Shown: positions 32,909-41,980, numbered from the stretch's first letter. The stretch: DNA of 64,000 nucleotides from JAFCUW01 sp049898325 (GCF_049898325.1 NZ_JAFCXL010000011.1:119616-183615), one strand, 5' to 3'. Translations and numbers: made by a program. The notes: generated by a model from the letters alone, not told the origin.

Positions 32909-34045
32909 TTAGACGATGCCCAGGTGCTCGGTGCCGGCCGACAGGTCGCGGTTCTTCGCATCCTTGCCCTGCAATTTGATGGCCAGCCGCAGATCGTTGA
33001 CGGAGTCGGCATTGCGCAGCGCGTCTTCGTAGCTGATTTTATCGGCCTCGTGCAGGTCGAACAGGGCCTGGTCGAAGGTCTGCATGCCCAGTTCGCGCGA
33101 CTTCTTCATGATTTCCTTGATCTCGTGCACCTGGCCCTTGAAGATCAGGTCGGAAATCAATGGCGAGTTGAGCATGATTTCAATGGCCACCACGCGCCCT
33201 TTCGATGCCTTGCGGGGAATCAGGCGCTGCGACACCATGCCCTTCAGATTGAGCGACAGGTCCATCAATAGTTGCGCCCGGCGCTCTTCGGGGAAGAAGT
33301 TGATGATGCGGTCGATCGCCTGGTTCGAACTGTTGGCGTGCAGGGTGGCCAGGCACAAGTGGCCCGTTTCGGCGAAGGCGATGGCGTGTTCCATCGTTTC
33401 GCGGTCGCGGATTTCGCCGATCTGGATCACGTCGGGCGCCTGGCGCAGCGAGTTTTTCAGGGCTGCTGCGAAGCTGTCCGTGTCGACCCCCACTTCGCGC
33501 TGGGTGATGACGCAATTCTTGTGGGGGTGCACGAACTCGACGGGGTCTTCGATGGTGATGATGTGGCCGTAGCTGTGCTCGTTGCGGTAGCCCACCATCG
33601 CCGCCATCGTCGTCGACTTGCCCGAGCCGGTGGCGCCCACCATGATCACCAGGCCCCGCTTGGTCATGATGATGTCCGACAGGATGGCCGGCAACTCCAG
33701 GTCGGCCAGCTTGGGAATGGTGGTGGTGATGGTGCGCAGGACCATGCCCACGCAGCTCATCTGGACGAACGCCGACACCCGGAAGCGACCCAGTTCGCCG
33801 GGGCTGATGGCGAAATTGGCTTCTTTCGACAATTCAAAGCCGGCCGTCTGCTTGTCGTTCATGATGGAACGGGCCAGGTCGGCCGTGTGGGCGGCCGTCA
33901 GCGGCTGGCTCGACACGGGCGTCATCTTGCCGTCGATCTTGATGGCCGGCGGAAAGCCGGCGGTGATGAACAGGTCCGAGCCGCCCTTGCTGGTCATCAG
34001 CCGGAGCAGGTCGAACATGAATTTTGAGGCCTGGTCGCGTTCCAT
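32909..34045 (-). CDS. pilU: type IV pilus retraction ATPase PilU
   Basis: A 378-residue GspE/PilT-family ATPase. Walker A is GATGSGKST, the Asp box is ITIEDPVEFVH, and the Walker B/His region runs from QIGEIRDRETMEHAIAFAET to LATLHANS. The N-terminus (FDLLRLMTSKGGSDLFITAG) and the long C-terminal extension are PilU-like. PilU helps PilT pull pili back under load. It starts five bases before... i.e. just after the pilT stop (4-base gap), so pilT-pilU form one transcript read leftward. Confidence 0.93.
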   Translation of the reverse strand: MERDQASKFMFDLLRLMTSKGGSDLFITAGFPPAIKIDGKMTPVSSQPLTAAHTADLARSIMNDKQTAGFELSKEANFAISPGELGRFRVSAFVQMSCVGMVLRTITTTIPKLADLELPAILSDIIMTKRGLVIMVGATGSGKSTTMAAMVGYRNEHSYGHIITIEDPVEFVHPHKNCVITQREVGVDTDSFAAALKNSLRQAPDVIQIGEIRDRETMEHAIAFAETGHLCLATLHANSSNQAIDRIINFFPEERRAQLLMDLSLNLKGMVSQRLIPRKASKGRVVAIEIMLNSPLISDLIFKGQVHEIKEIMKKSRELGMQTFDQALFDLHEADKISYEDALRNADSVNDLRLAIKLQGKDAKNRDLSAGTEHLGIV

Positions 34046-34049
34046 TGTC

Positions 34050-35093
34050 TTACCCGGGGAAATTGTCTGGCGTTTTCGCCGCGGAACGGGCGGCGCTGTT
34101 GGAAATGATGTTGCGGCGTACCAGGTCGGTCAGGTTCTGGTCCAGCGTCTGCATGCCGACATTCGATCCCGTCTGGATGGCCGAATACATCTGGGCGATC
34201 TTCGACTCGCGGATCAGGTTGCGGATGGCGGGCGTGCCGATCATGATTTCGTGCGCCGCCACGCGGCCCGTGCCATCCTTGGTCTTGAGCAGGGTCTGCG
34301 ACACCACCGCCTGCAGCGACTCCGACAGCATGGCCCGCACCATTTCTTTTTCATCGGCGGGGAAGACGTCGACGATGCGGTCGATGGTCTTGGCCGCCGA
34401 CGAAGTGTGCAAGGTGCCAAACACCAGGTGGCCCGTTTCGGCCGCCGACAGGGCCAGCCGGATCGTTTCCAGGTCGCGCAGTTCGCCCACCAGGATGCAG
34501 TCGGGGTCTTCGCGCAGGGCCGAGCGCAGGGCGTTGTTGAACGAGAGCGTGTGCGGCCCCACTTCGCGCTGGTTGATCAGGCATTTTTTCGAATCGTGGA
34601 CGAACTCGATGGGGTCTTCGATGGTGAGGATGTGGCCGTACTCGTTTTCGTTGAGGTGGTTGACCATGGCCGCCAGCGTCGTCGACTTGCCCGAACCGGT
34701 GGGGCCCGTCACCAGCACCAGGCCGCGCGGGCGCATGGCCAGGTCGGCAAAAATGCGGGGCGCGTTGAGGTCTTCGAGCGACAGGATTTTCGATGGGATG
34801 GTGCGCAGCACGGCCGCCGCGCCCCGTTCCTGGTTGAAGGCGTTGACGCGAAAGCGCGCCAGGCCGGGAATGGCGAAGGAAAAATCGCATTCGAGCATTT
34901 CCTCGTACTGCTTGCGCTGGCCGTCGTTCATGATGTCATAGATCATGCCGTGCACATCCTTGTGCTCGAGCGGCGGCAAATTGATGCGCCGCACGTCGCC
35001 GTGCACGCGGATCATGGGCGGCAGGCCGGACGACAGGTGCAGGTCGGACGCCTTGTTCTTGACGGAGAATGCGAGTAATTCGGAGATGTCCAT
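34050..35093 (-). CDS. pilT: type IV pilus retraction motor PilT
   Basis: A 347-residue hexameric ATPase that depolymerises pilin and powers twitching motility and DNA uptake. The N-terminus MDISELLAFSVKNKASDLHL is typical. Walker A is GPTGSGKST, the Asp box is LTIEDPIEFVH, Walker B lies in LVGELRDLET and the His box in LVFGTLHTSSA. It is the first gene of pilT-pilU and is divergent from yggS across 92 bases. Pilus structural genes are not in the window, as is usual. Confidence 0.95.
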   Translation of the reverse strand: MDISELLAFSVKNKASDLHLSSGLPPMIRVHGDVRRINLPPLEHKDVHGMIYDIMNDGQRKQYEEMLECDFSFAIPGLARFRVNAFNQERGAAAVLRTIPSKILSLEDLNAPRIFADLAMRPRGLVLVTGPTGSGKSTTLAAMVNHLNENEYGHILTIEDPIEFVHDSKKCLINQREVGPHTLSFNNALRSALREDPDCILVGELRDLETIRLALSAAETGHLVFGTLHTSSAAKTIDRIVDVFPADEKEMVRAMLSESLQAVVSQTLLKTKDGTGRVAAHEIMIGTPAIRNLIRESKIAQMYSAIQTGSNVGMQTLDQNLTDLVRRNIISNSAARSAAKTPDNFPG

Positions 35094-35185
35094 TTATAAT
35101 CCTTGAGCCGTGAAAATGGGCGCGTTCGGCAAGTATGCGCGTAAGCATCACCTCGGTCCGCTTTTAATTGCCACCTGACAAGATT

Positions 35186-35887
35186 ATGTCCACAATCGCC
35201 CACAAACTGCAAGCTGTCGATTCAACCATCCAGGCCGCCTGCGCGGCCGCCGGACGTCCCCGCGGGGCCGTGCAATTGCTGGCCGTTTCCAAGACCTTCG
35301 GCGCCGATGCCGTGCTCGAGGCGATCGATGCGGGCCAGCACGCGTTCGGCGAAAACTACCTGCAGGAAGCGCTCGACAAGATCGCCGCCGTGGCCGCGGC
35401 CCGTCCCGGCACGGCCGTCGAATGGCATTTTATCGGTCCCATCCAGAGCAACAAGACGCGCCCGCTGGCCACCGGGTTTGACTGGGTGCACACGGTCGAG
35501 CGCCTGAAAATCGCCCAGCGCCTGGCCGAACAGCGGCCGGCCGGCTTGTCGCCCTTGAATGTGTGTTTGCAGGTAAATATTAGCGGCGAGGCCAGCAAGA
35601 GCGGGGTGGCGCCGGCCGAGCTGGCCGCGCTGGCGCAGCAGGTGGCCGCCTTGCCGCAACTGGCATTACGGGGGCTGATGGCGATTCCCGAGCCGGACAC
35701 CGACGTCGCCCGGCAACGCGCCGCGTTTGCGCAGGTGCGCGCCCTGTTCGACCAATTGAACCAGGACGGCTTTGGCCTCGACACCTTGTCGATGGGCATG
35801 TCGGCCGACCTGGGCGCCGCGATTGCCGAAGGCGCCACCATCGTGCGCGTCGGCAGCGCCATTTTTGGAGCACGCAACTATGCATGA
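35186..35887 (+). CDS. YggS family PLP-binding protein (PLP homeostasis)
   Basis: A 233-residue single-domain alanine-racemase-fold protein (YggS/PROSC family). The PLP lysine is in LLAVSKTFGADAV; other conserved parts are FGENYLQEALDKI, WHFIGPIQSNKTR, LRGLMAIPEP and the phosphate-binding SMGMSADLGAAI. It carries PLP and keeps its pool balanced rather than catalysing racemisation. The ATG at 35186 was preferred over one six codons upstream. It overlaps proC by eight bases, the usual pairing. Confidence 0.93.
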   Translation: MSTIAHKLQAVDSTIQAACAAAGRPRGAVQLLAVSKTFGADAVLEAIDAGQHAFGENYLQEALDKIAAVAAARPGTAVEWHFIGPIQSNKTRPLATGFDWVHTVERLKIAQRLAEQRPAGLSPLNVCLQVNISGEASKSGVAPAELAALAQQVAALPQLALRGLMAIPEPDTDVARQRAAFAQVRALFDQLNQDGFGLDTLSMGMSADLGAAIAEGATIVRVGSAIFGARNYA

Positions 35888-36713
35888 AGAACGGGGACTG
35901 CGATTGACCTTCATTGGCGGCGGCAATATGGCCGCCGCCCTGATCGCCGGCCTGGCCGGGCCCATGACGGCGGGCAGCAATATCCACGTGGTCGACCCCA
36001 ATCCGGCCCAGCTGGCGCGGCTGGCGGCCAGCTTTGGCGTGAGCACGGCGGCGGCCATCGACGAGCGCGTGGCGGCCAGCGATGTCATCGTGCTGGCGGT
36101 CAAGCCGCAGCAGATGCGCGAGGTGGCGGCGGCCCTGTTGCCCCACCTGGGCGGGCAGCCGTTGCTGCTGTCGATCGCCGCCGGCATCCGCAGCGCCGAC
36201 CTGTCGCGCTGGCTCGGTGGCTATCGCACCATCGTGCGCAGCATGCCGAACACGCCGGCCCTGATCGGCCAGGGCATCACCGGCATGGTGGCGCCGGCCG
36301 GCCTGTCGGCCAGCCACCACGAGGCGGCCGGGCGCATCATGGGCTCGGTGGGCCAGACCGTCTGGCTGGACGACGAAAGCCTGATCGACCCGGTGACGGC
36401 GGTGTCGGGCAGCGGCCCGGCCTATGTGTTTTTCTTCATCGAGGCGATGCAGCAGGCGGCGCTGGAGCTGGGCTTGTCGCCCGAGCAGGGCAAGCAGCTG
36501 GCGCTGGCGACGTTTACGGGGGCGGCGCAACTGGCGGCGCAGTCGCCCAATGAGGTGGCGGTGTTGCGCGAACGGGTGACCTCGAAGGGCGGCACCACCT
36601 ATGCGGCCTTGCAGAGCATGGAGCAGGCGGGCGTGAAAGAGGCGATCGTGCGCGCCATCAAGGCGGCGGCGGCGCGCGGGGTGGAACTGGGCGCCGAACT
36701 GGGCCGGGACTGA
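35880..36713 (+). CDS. proC: pyrroline-5-carboxylate reductase
   Basis: A 277-residue NAD(P)H enzyme for the last step of proline synthesis. The Rossmann loop is FIGGGNMAAALIAGL near the N-terminus; VLAVKPQQM, RSMPNTPALIGQGITG and the C-terminal SGSGPAYVFFFIEAM with RVTSKGGTTYAAL are diagnostic. It starts inside the end of yggS, so the two are translated together. A hairpin follows the stop. Confidence 0.95.
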   Translation: MHEERGLRLTFIGGGNMAAALIAGLAGPMTAGSNIHVVDPNPAQLARLAASFGVSTAAAIDERVAASDVIVLAVKPQQMREVAAALLPHLGGQPLLLSIAAGIRSADLSRWLGGYRTIVRSMPNTPALIGQGITGMVAPAGLSASHHEAAGRIMGSVGQTVWLDDESLIDPVTAVSGSGPAYVFFFIEAMQQAALELGLSPEQGKQLALATFTGAAQLAAQSPNEVAVLRERVTSKGGTTYAALQSMEQAGVKEAIVRAIKAAAARGVELGAELGRD

Positions 36714-36715
36714 GG

Positions 36716-36742
36716 GGGACGGCACCGCGTGGTGCCGGTCCC
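36716..36742. terminator. possible hairpin between proC and DUF883 gene
   Basis: GGGACGGCACC, loop GCGT, GGTGCCGGTCCC: an 11-pair stem with one bulged G, in the 38-base gap between two convergent genes. There is no T tract on either side, so it may terminate by another route. Confidence 0.4.
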
Positions 36743-36751
36743 GCTACCACA

Positions 36752-37072
36752 TTACTCCTTGCGGGAGATCGCCACGCCCAGCAGCAGGCCGATGGTGGCG
36801 CCGATGGCGATCGAGCGCCATGGATTTTCGTGCACGAACTCGTCGGTGGCCTTGGCCGCCACCTTGGTTTTTTCCACCACCGCATCCTGGTAGTAGATCA
36901 CGTTGTCCTTGGCGCTGGTGAGCGTGCGCTCGAATTTTTCCTTGGCGGCCCGCAGGTCCTCGCCCGTCAGCGAGCTGTTGCGCAGCCAGCCTTCAGCGTC
37001 CGAGATGACCGATTTCAAATCGCTCATCAGTTGATCACGGGTGCCGGTCTGGGTGGGGATTTTTTCCATCAT
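36752..37072 (-). CDS. DUF883/ElaB-YqjD family membrane-anchored protein
   Basis: About 106 residues: a long amphipathic helix (DQLMSDLKSVISDAEGWLRN to EKTKVAAKATDEFVHENPW) and a C-terminal glycine-rich membrane helix (SIAIGATIGLLLGVAIS). This is the ElaB/YqjD pattern; the E. coli relatives are tail-anchored and bind ribosomes in stationary phase. The ATG at 37072 follows GAGG by six bases; an ATG four codons upstream lacks a ribosome site. Transcription is leftward toward proC. Confidence 0.85.
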   Translation of the reverse strand: MMEKIPTQTGTRDQLMSDLKSVISDAEGWLRNSSLTGEDLRAAKEKFERTLTSAKDNVIYYQDAVVEKTKVAAKATDEFVHENPWRSIAIGATIGLLLGVAISRKE

Positions 37073-37144
37073 GGAATGCCTCATTAGTGTTTGTTAGAAA
37101 GCCAGCGGCGGACAGGCGTCCTGCGCGCTGTTATTGGTACGACA

Positions 37145-37999
37145 TCATCTGAATGCGTAGTCTAACGCGACTCCGCCAAAAAGCGCCGCACCCAACCAAT
37201 TGTTGTGGCGAAAGGCGGCAAAACAAGCCATGCGTTCGCGTCCGCGGATCAGGCGGTAGTGGTACAGGGCCATGCCGGCCGCCACCGCCACGCCGGCGGC
37301 GAACCACCAGCGCAGGCCCAGCGCCCAGCCACAGGCCAGGTCGATCGCCAGCGCCGCGCCATAGCACAGCATGATGGCGGCGACGTCGAAGCGGCCGAAG
37401 GTGATGGCCGAGGTGCGGATGCCGATTTTCAGGTCATCGTCGCGGTCGACCATCGCATACTCGGTGTCGTAGGCCACCGCCCAGAACACGTTCGCCACCA
37501 GCAGCGCCCAGGCCAGCGCCGGCACCTGGCCCTGCACGGCGGCGAAGGCCATCGGGATGCCGAAGCCGAAGGCAATCCCCAGATAGGCCTGGGGAATGGC
37601 AAAAAAGCGCTTGAAATACGGGTAGCTGCCGGCGATGAGCAGGGCCGCCACCGACAACTGCCTGGTCAGCGCGTTCAGTGGCAGCACCAGCAGGAAGGCC
37701 AGTGCCGCCAGCACGCCCGCCACCGCCAGCGCTTCCCACGGGGCAATCTTGCCGCTCGTTAAAGGGCGCTCGGCGGTGCGCTTGACGTGCTTGTCGAAGT
37801 CGCGGTCGGCGTAGTCGTTGATGGCGCAGCCGGCCGAACGCATCAAGGCCGTGCCCACGGTAAAAATGAGCACCACCTGCGGGTCGGGCCGGCCGTCGGC
37901 GGCCAGCCACAGGGCGATCAGGGTGGGCCACAGCAGCAGCAGGATGCCGATCGGTTTGTCGGCGCGGATTAGCTTGAAATACAGGATCAGTCTTGGCAT
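37145..37999 (-). CDS. ubiA: 4-hydroxybenzoate octaprenyltransferase
   Basis: A 284-residue polytopic membrane prenyltransferase that joins the polyprenyl tail to 4-hydroxybenzoate in ubiquinone synthesis. The first Asp-rich motif is NDYADRDFDKHVKRT and the second lies near YAMVDRDDDLKIGI. N-terminal KLIRADKPIGILLLLWPTL is typical. Polyprenyl donors in this window come from the ispA-dxs pathway, and its product feeds the oxidases further on. It is divergent from a small secreted-protein gene. Confidence 0.94.
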   Translation of the reverse strand: MPRLILYFKLIRADKPIGILLLLWPTLIALWLAADGRPDPQVVLIFTVGTALMRSAGCAINDYADRDFDKHVKRTAERPLTSGKIAPWEALAVAGVLAALAFLLVLPLNALTRQLSVAALLIAGSYPYFKRFFAIPQAYLGIAFGFGIPMAFAAVQGQVPALAWALLVANVFWAVAYDTEYAMVDRDDDLKIGIRTSAITFGRFDVAAIMLCYGAALAIDLACGWALGLRWWFAAGVAVAAGMALYHYRLIRGRERMACFAAFRHNNWLGAALFGGVALDYAFR

Positions 38000-38188
38000 C
38001 GAAGGTCTTCCAACAACGGGGAACCCCGATTTTGTCAGGGGAGGGCGTGCACAGCAGTTTTATGCGCAAGCTTGCATAATTGATGCTGTCGAAATTTTAA
38101 GCTTTACAAGATGCTATGATTGATCTGGCGCGTCTTGGCGCGCCAACGCCGGCCTATACTTGTTTGCCCTTCACTTCGGATCAATATC

Positions 38189-38608
38189 ATGCAACTCAAG
38201 CATTTTACTTTGTGCGCCGTCTCGCTGGCCACCGGCGGCGCCCAGGCGCAGGCGCAACAATTTGTGCAGGTCAATTCGCTCAAGGAATTGCCGGCGGCAG
38301 TGCAGCAGCAACTGGGGGTGGGCAATGCGGCCGATCCCATCGCCGACCGGGGCGAGCCGTTCAACGGCGGTTGCGTGATTGCCGATGCGACGCCGCGCAG
38401 GCGCTTCCTGATGGGGGCGCTGGGCACGGATGTGGTCGTGGTCGCCGTCGAAGTGGGCGGCTTCGCCCATGACTCCGTGACCGCCGAGTGGCGCCGCCAT
38501 GGCGAGCACTGGATCAAGCAGGTGCGCAGGAGCGCGCCGCGGTTTCCGAAAACCTTGCAGGAGTTGCTGCAGGACAGCAAGCAGCCGGTGCTGACCGCCC
38601 GCAATTGA
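38189..38608 (+). CDS. small exported protein, function unknown
   Basis: A 139-residue protein whose N-terminus (MQLKHFTLCAVSLATGGAQAQA) is a short Sec signal peptide. The mature part includes LKELPAAVQQQLGVG and CVIADATPRRRFLMGALGTD; it has one Cys and no motif I recognise. The ATG at 38189 is favoured over an in-frame ATG at 38120, which lies before the signal-like sequence. A TATACT at 38155-38160 may be its -10. It is convergent with oxyR. Confidence 0.65.
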   Translation: MQLKHFTLCAVSLATGGAQAQAQQFVQVNSLKELPAAVQQQLGVGNAADPIADRGEPFNGGCVIADATPRRRFLMGALGTDVVVVAVEVGGFAHDSVTAEWRRHGEHWIKQVRRSAPRFPKTLQELLQDSKQPVLTARN

Positions 38609-38617
38609 GCGGGGGGC

Positions 38618-39607
38618 TCAAGCGGCTTGGGCGTGCCCGAGCGCGCGCGCGGCAAGCCCGGGCAGCGCATCCTGCAGTTCCAGTTCAGCCATCTCCACGC
38701 CGGCCAGATTGCACGCCGCCACCGCCTGGCAAATGGCGTCGATGGCGGCCCGGCGCGTAAAACTTTTTCTCCACACCAGCACCACGCGGCGCGAGGGCAC
38801 GGGGGCGCTGAACGGCACGAAGCGCAGCATGCCGCTCTTGTCGTTCATGTCAGGCACGGAGGCGCGCGGCAGCACGGTCAGGCCGATGCCGCTGGCCACC
38901 ATGTGGCGGATGGTTTCCAGCGAGGACCCTTCGAAGGTGCGCTGCATGCCATTGCCGGGCGTGGAAAAGCGCGCCATTTCCGGGCACACTTCCAGCACCT
39001 GGTCGCGAAAGCAGTGGCCATTGCCGAGCAGCAGCATGGTTTCCGTCTTCAGGTCTTCGGCCGTGATGGCGGCGCGCCGCGCCCACGGATGGCTTTTCGG
39101 CATGGCCACCACGAAGGGCTCGTCGTACAGGGTTTGCATCGACATGCCGTGATCGGGCAGGGGCAGGGCCATGATGGCGGCGTCAAGCTCGCCCTGGCGC
39201 AGCAGTTCGAGCAGGCGCACCGTGAAATTTTCCTGCAGGATCAGGGGCATTTGCGGCACGTTGTCGATCATGTTCTTCACCAGCGGCGGCAGCAGGTAGG
39301 GGCCGATGGTGTAGATCACGCCCAGCCGCAGGGGGCCGGCCAGCGGATCCTTGTTTTGCTTGGCCAGCTCGCGGATGGCGGCGGTCTGCTCGAGCACCCG
39401 TTCGGCCTGGGCGATGATCTGCTCGCCCAGCGGCGTGACCGACACTTCGGTGCCGCCCCGCTCGAACAGGACCACGCCCAGTTCATCCTCGAGCTTCTTG
39501 ATCGCCACCGACAGGGTTGGCTGGGCGACATGGCAGGCTTCGGCGGCATGGCCGAAGTGGCGTGCGCGGGCGACAGCAACAATGTATTTGAGTTCTGTGA
39601 GGGTCAT
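38618..39607 (-). CDS. oxyR: peroxide-sensing LysR-type regulator OxyR
   Basis: A 329-residue LysR regulator. The N-terminal winged helix is MTLTELKYIVAVARARHFGHAAEACHVAQPTLS (split: helix, then QPTLSVAIKKLE). Two redox cysteines fall at residues 199 and 208 (HCFRDQVLEVC), the same numbers as E. coli OxyR, which form the H2O2-induced disulfide. It activates peroxide-defence genes. Start at 39607, after which the conserved N-terminus begins. It is divergent from a PilT/PilU-type gene; no catalase or peroxidase gene is adjacent. Confidence 0.92.
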   Translation of the reverse strand: MTLTELKYIVAVARARHFGHAAEACHVAQPTLSVAIKKLEDELGVVLFERGGTEVSVTPLGEQIIAQAERVLEQTAAIRELAKQNKDPLAGPLRLGVIYTIGPYLLPPLVKNMIDNVPQMPLILQENFTVRLLELLRQGELDAAIMALPLPDHGMSMQTLYDEPFVVAMPKSHPWARRAAITAEDLKTETMLLLGNGHCFRDQVLEVCPEMARFSTPGNGMQRTFEGSSLETIRHMVASGIGLTVLPRASVPDMNDKSGMLRFVPFSAPVPSRRVVLVWRKSFTRRAAIDAICQAVAACNLAGVEMAELELQDALPGLAARALGHAQAA

Positions 39608-39723
39608 GATCGTCGAGAAGGCCAGGCAAAGCGGGGAAGGCGTGGTCGAGCGTGCGTGCTGCCACGGGGCGCGTTGCAATTTCGTCCAGCAAAGTTTTTA
39701 TATTTTACCGGAAGCCCAGTCGA

Positions 39724-39729
39724 TATAAT
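39724..39729 (+). promoter_or_regulatory. putative -10 element of the PilU-like gene
   Basis: TATAAT in the 164-base gap between oxyR and the rightward PilU-like gene, 42 bases before its ATG. The best -35 is TTTTAC at 39703-39708 with a short 15-base spacer. Confidence 0.4.
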
Positions 39730-39771
39730 TGCCGGGCCAGCGATTTTTGTCGATTCATTTCCGAGGTTTCC

Positions 39772-40944
39772 ATGTCCACCCAGTTCGGCCCCGTCGAAGC
39801 GCAGGCGTATCTCCACAAGCTCCTCACCGTCATGCAGCACCAGGGCGGTTCCGACCTGTTCATTTCGGCCGACTTCCCGCCTAGCATGAAGCACCAGGGC
39901 GCCATGAAAGCGCTGAGCCAGCAAAAGCTGAGCGGGGACGTCACGCGCGCGCTGGCCCTGTCGATCATGAACGACAAGCAAAAGCGCGAGTTCGAGGCGG
40001 AAATGGAGTGCAATTTCGCCATCTCGCTGCCGAATGTCTGCCGCTTCCGCGTCAATGTATTTGTCCAGCAGCAGTGCGTGGCCATGGTGGTGCGCACGAT
40101 TGCCTCGGAAATCCCGAATTTCGACAAACTGGATCTGCCCGAGGTGCTCAAGGACGTCATCATGACCAAGCGCGGCCTGGTGCTGGTGGTGGGCGGCACC
40201 GGTTCGGGCAAGTCGACCACGCTGGCGGCGATGATCGATTACCGTAATGCCAATTCGGCCGGCCACATCATCACCGTCGAAGACCCCGTCGAATACGTGC
40301 ACAAGAACAAGGGCTGCCTGATCACCCACCGCGAAGTGGGGGTCGATACCCTGTCGTGGCACAACGCGCTGAAAAACACCCTGCGCCAGGCCCCCGACGT
40401 GATCCTGATCGGCGAAATTCGCGACACGGAAACGATGGAACACGCGATCGCCTTCGCGGAAACGGGCCACCTGTGCCTGGGCACGCTGCACGCCAACAAC
40501 TCGAACCAGACCATGGACCGCATCATCAACTTCTTCCCGGAAGAGCGGCGCAGCCAGTTGCTGATGGACCTGTCGTCGAACCTGCGGGCGATCGTCTCGC
40601 AACGCCTGGTGCGCACCGAGGATGGCAAGGGGCGCAAGGCGGCCATTGAAATCCTGCTCAATACGCCCACCATCGCCGAGATGATCTTGAAGGGCAATTT
40701 CCCGGGCATCAAGGAAATCATGCACAAGTCGCGCGAGCTGGGCATGTGCACTTTCGACCAGGCCCTCTATGACCTGTATAACAAGGGTTTTATCGGCTAC
40801 GACGAAGCGATCCGCAATGCCGACTCGGCCAACGGCCTGCGCCTGCAAATCAAGCTGCGCGGCGAGCGCAAGGAGCCAGGCGTGAGCGGGGCCACCACCT
40901 CGGACGACCTGTCGATGCTGGCCGACGAAGTGCCCGAGGACTAG
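39772..40944 (+). CDS. second PilU-type PilT/PilU family ATPase
   Basis: A 390-residue ATPase and the third PilT-family protein in the window. Walker A is GGTGSGKST, the Asp box ITVEDPVEYVH, Walker B IGEIRDTETMEHAIAFAET and the His box LGTLHANNSN. It is much closer to the PilU at 32909 than to PilT (shared KGGSDLFI/QGGSDLFI start and SRELGMxTFDQAL end). The ATG at 39772 follows GAGG. It probably also takes part in pilus retraction or in a related pilus. It is divergent from oxyR and precedes rfaE2. Confidence 0.9.
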   Translation: MSTQFGPVEAQAYLHKLLTVMQHQGGSDLFISADFPPSMKHQGAMKALSQQKLSGDVTRALALSIMNDKQKREFEAEMECNFAISLPNVCRFRVNVFVQQQCVAMVVRTIASEIPNFDKLDLPEVLKDVIMTKRGLVLVVGGTGSGKSTTLAAMIDYRNANSAGHIITVEDPVEYVHKNKGCLITHREVGVDTLSWHNALKNTLRQAPDVILIGEIRDTETMEHAIAFAETGHLCLGTLHANNSNQTMDRIINFFPEERRSQLLMDLSSNLRAIVSQRLVRTEDGKGRKAAIEILLNTPTIAEMILKGNFPGIKEIMHKSRELGMCTFDQALYDLYNKGFIGYDEAIRNADSANGLRLQIKLRGERKEPGVSGATTSDDLSMLADEVPED

Positions 40945-40974
40945 CAGTCCTGCCTTTTATTTTTCCACCATTCC

Positions 40975-41460
40975 ATGACCATGCCCGCCTTCGAACAAAA
41001 AATCTGTGCCCGCGCCGACCTGGCCGAACGGGTCGCCGCCCTGCCCAAGCCGGTGGTGCTGACCAACGGCGTCTTCGACATCTTGCATCGCGGCCACGTC
41101 ACCTACCTGGCGCAGGCGCGCGCGCTGGGTGCCTCGCTGGTGGTAGCGGCCAACACCGACGCCTCCGTCAAGCGCCTGGGCAAGGGCGACGACCGCCCCC
41201 TGAACACGGCGGACGACCGCCTGGCGGTGCTGGCGGCGCTCGAATCGGTCAGCCTGGTGGTGTCGTTCGACGAAGACACGGCGCTCGAGGTGGTGCTCGA
41301 AGCGCGCCCCGACATCTACGCCAAGGGCGGCGATTACGCCATGGCGGCGATCCCCGAAGGGCAGGCGGTGCTGGCGTATGGCGGACAAGCCGTCGCCATC
41401 GATTTCGCCCACGACCGCTCGACGACGAAACTGCTCGACAAGGTGCGTGCGCAGGGCTGA
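40975..41460 (+). CDS. rfaE2: D-glycero-beta-D-manno-heptose 1-phosphate adenylyltransferase
   Basis: A 161-residue nucleotidyltransferase equal to the C-terminal half of E. coli HldE. The HxGH motif is in NGVFDILHRGHVTYLAQA, and the ADDRLAVLAALESV and ARPDIYAKGGDY blocks follow. It makes ADP-heptose for the lipopolysaccharide inner core; the kinase half must be encoded separately. It starts 30 bases after the PilU-like gene and could be co-transcribed with it. Confidence 0.92.
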   Translation: MTMPAFEQKICARADLAERVAALPKPVVLTNGVFDILHRGHVTYLAQARALGASLVVAANTDASVKRLGKGDDRPLNTADDRLAVLAALESVSLVVSFDEDTALEVVLEARPDIYAKGGDYAMAAIPEGQAVLAYGGQAVAIDFAHDRSTTKLLDKVRAQG

Positions 41461-41464
41461 GCGC

Positions 41465-41935
41465 TCAGGCGCCGCCCGCGTAACCGTTCTGGCGCCACGC
41501 CTCGTAGACCACCACCGCCACCGTGTTCGACAGGTTCAGGCTGCGGTTGTCGGGCCGCATGGGCAGGCGAATGCGCTGCGCGACGGGAAAACTCTCGCGC
41601 AAGGCCGGCGCCAGGCCGCGCGTTTCCGAACCGAACACGAAGACGTCACCCGGCACGAACGTCGCCTGGGAAAACGGCGCCGAACCATGGGTGGTCAGGG
41701 CGAACATGCGCGCCGGATCGGGCGCGACGTCGTCGATGAAGGCTTGCCAGTGCTTGTGCACTTTCATGGTGGCGTAATCGTGGTAGTCCAGGCCGGCACG
41801 CTTCATCTTGCTGTCGTCGAGCGGGAAGCCGAGCGGTTCGATCAGGTGCAACTGCGCCCCCGTGTTGGCACACAGGCGGATGATGTTGCCCGTATTGGGC
41901 GGGATTTCCGGTTCGACCAGTACGACGTGGAACAA
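41465..41935 (-). CDS. trmL: tRNA (cytidine/uridine(34)-2'-O)-methyltransferase TrmL
   Basis: A 156-residue SPOUT methyltransferase that modifies the wobble base of two leucine tRNAs. The N-terminus FHVVLVEPEIPPNTGNIIRL, the FVFGSETRGL loop and the C-terminal RLPMRPDNRSLNLSNTV knot are diagnostic. I place the start at a TTG (41935), seven bases after a perfect AAGGAG (41943-41948) and exactly where the family begins. The ATG ten codons upstream would put the ribosome site inside the gene. Confidence 0.93.
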   Translation of the reverse strand: MFHVVLVEPEIPPNTGNIIRLCANTGAQLHLIEPLGFPLDDSKMKRAGLDYHDYATMKVHKHWQAFIDDVAPDPARMFALTTHGSAPFSQATFVPGDVFVFGSETRGLAPALRESFPVAQRIRLPMRPDNRSLNLSNTVAVVVYEAWRQNGYAGGA

Positions 41936-41980
41936 AGTGCGTCTCCTTGAGATTTTTTTCGCCATGGTACAGCAGTCGCT

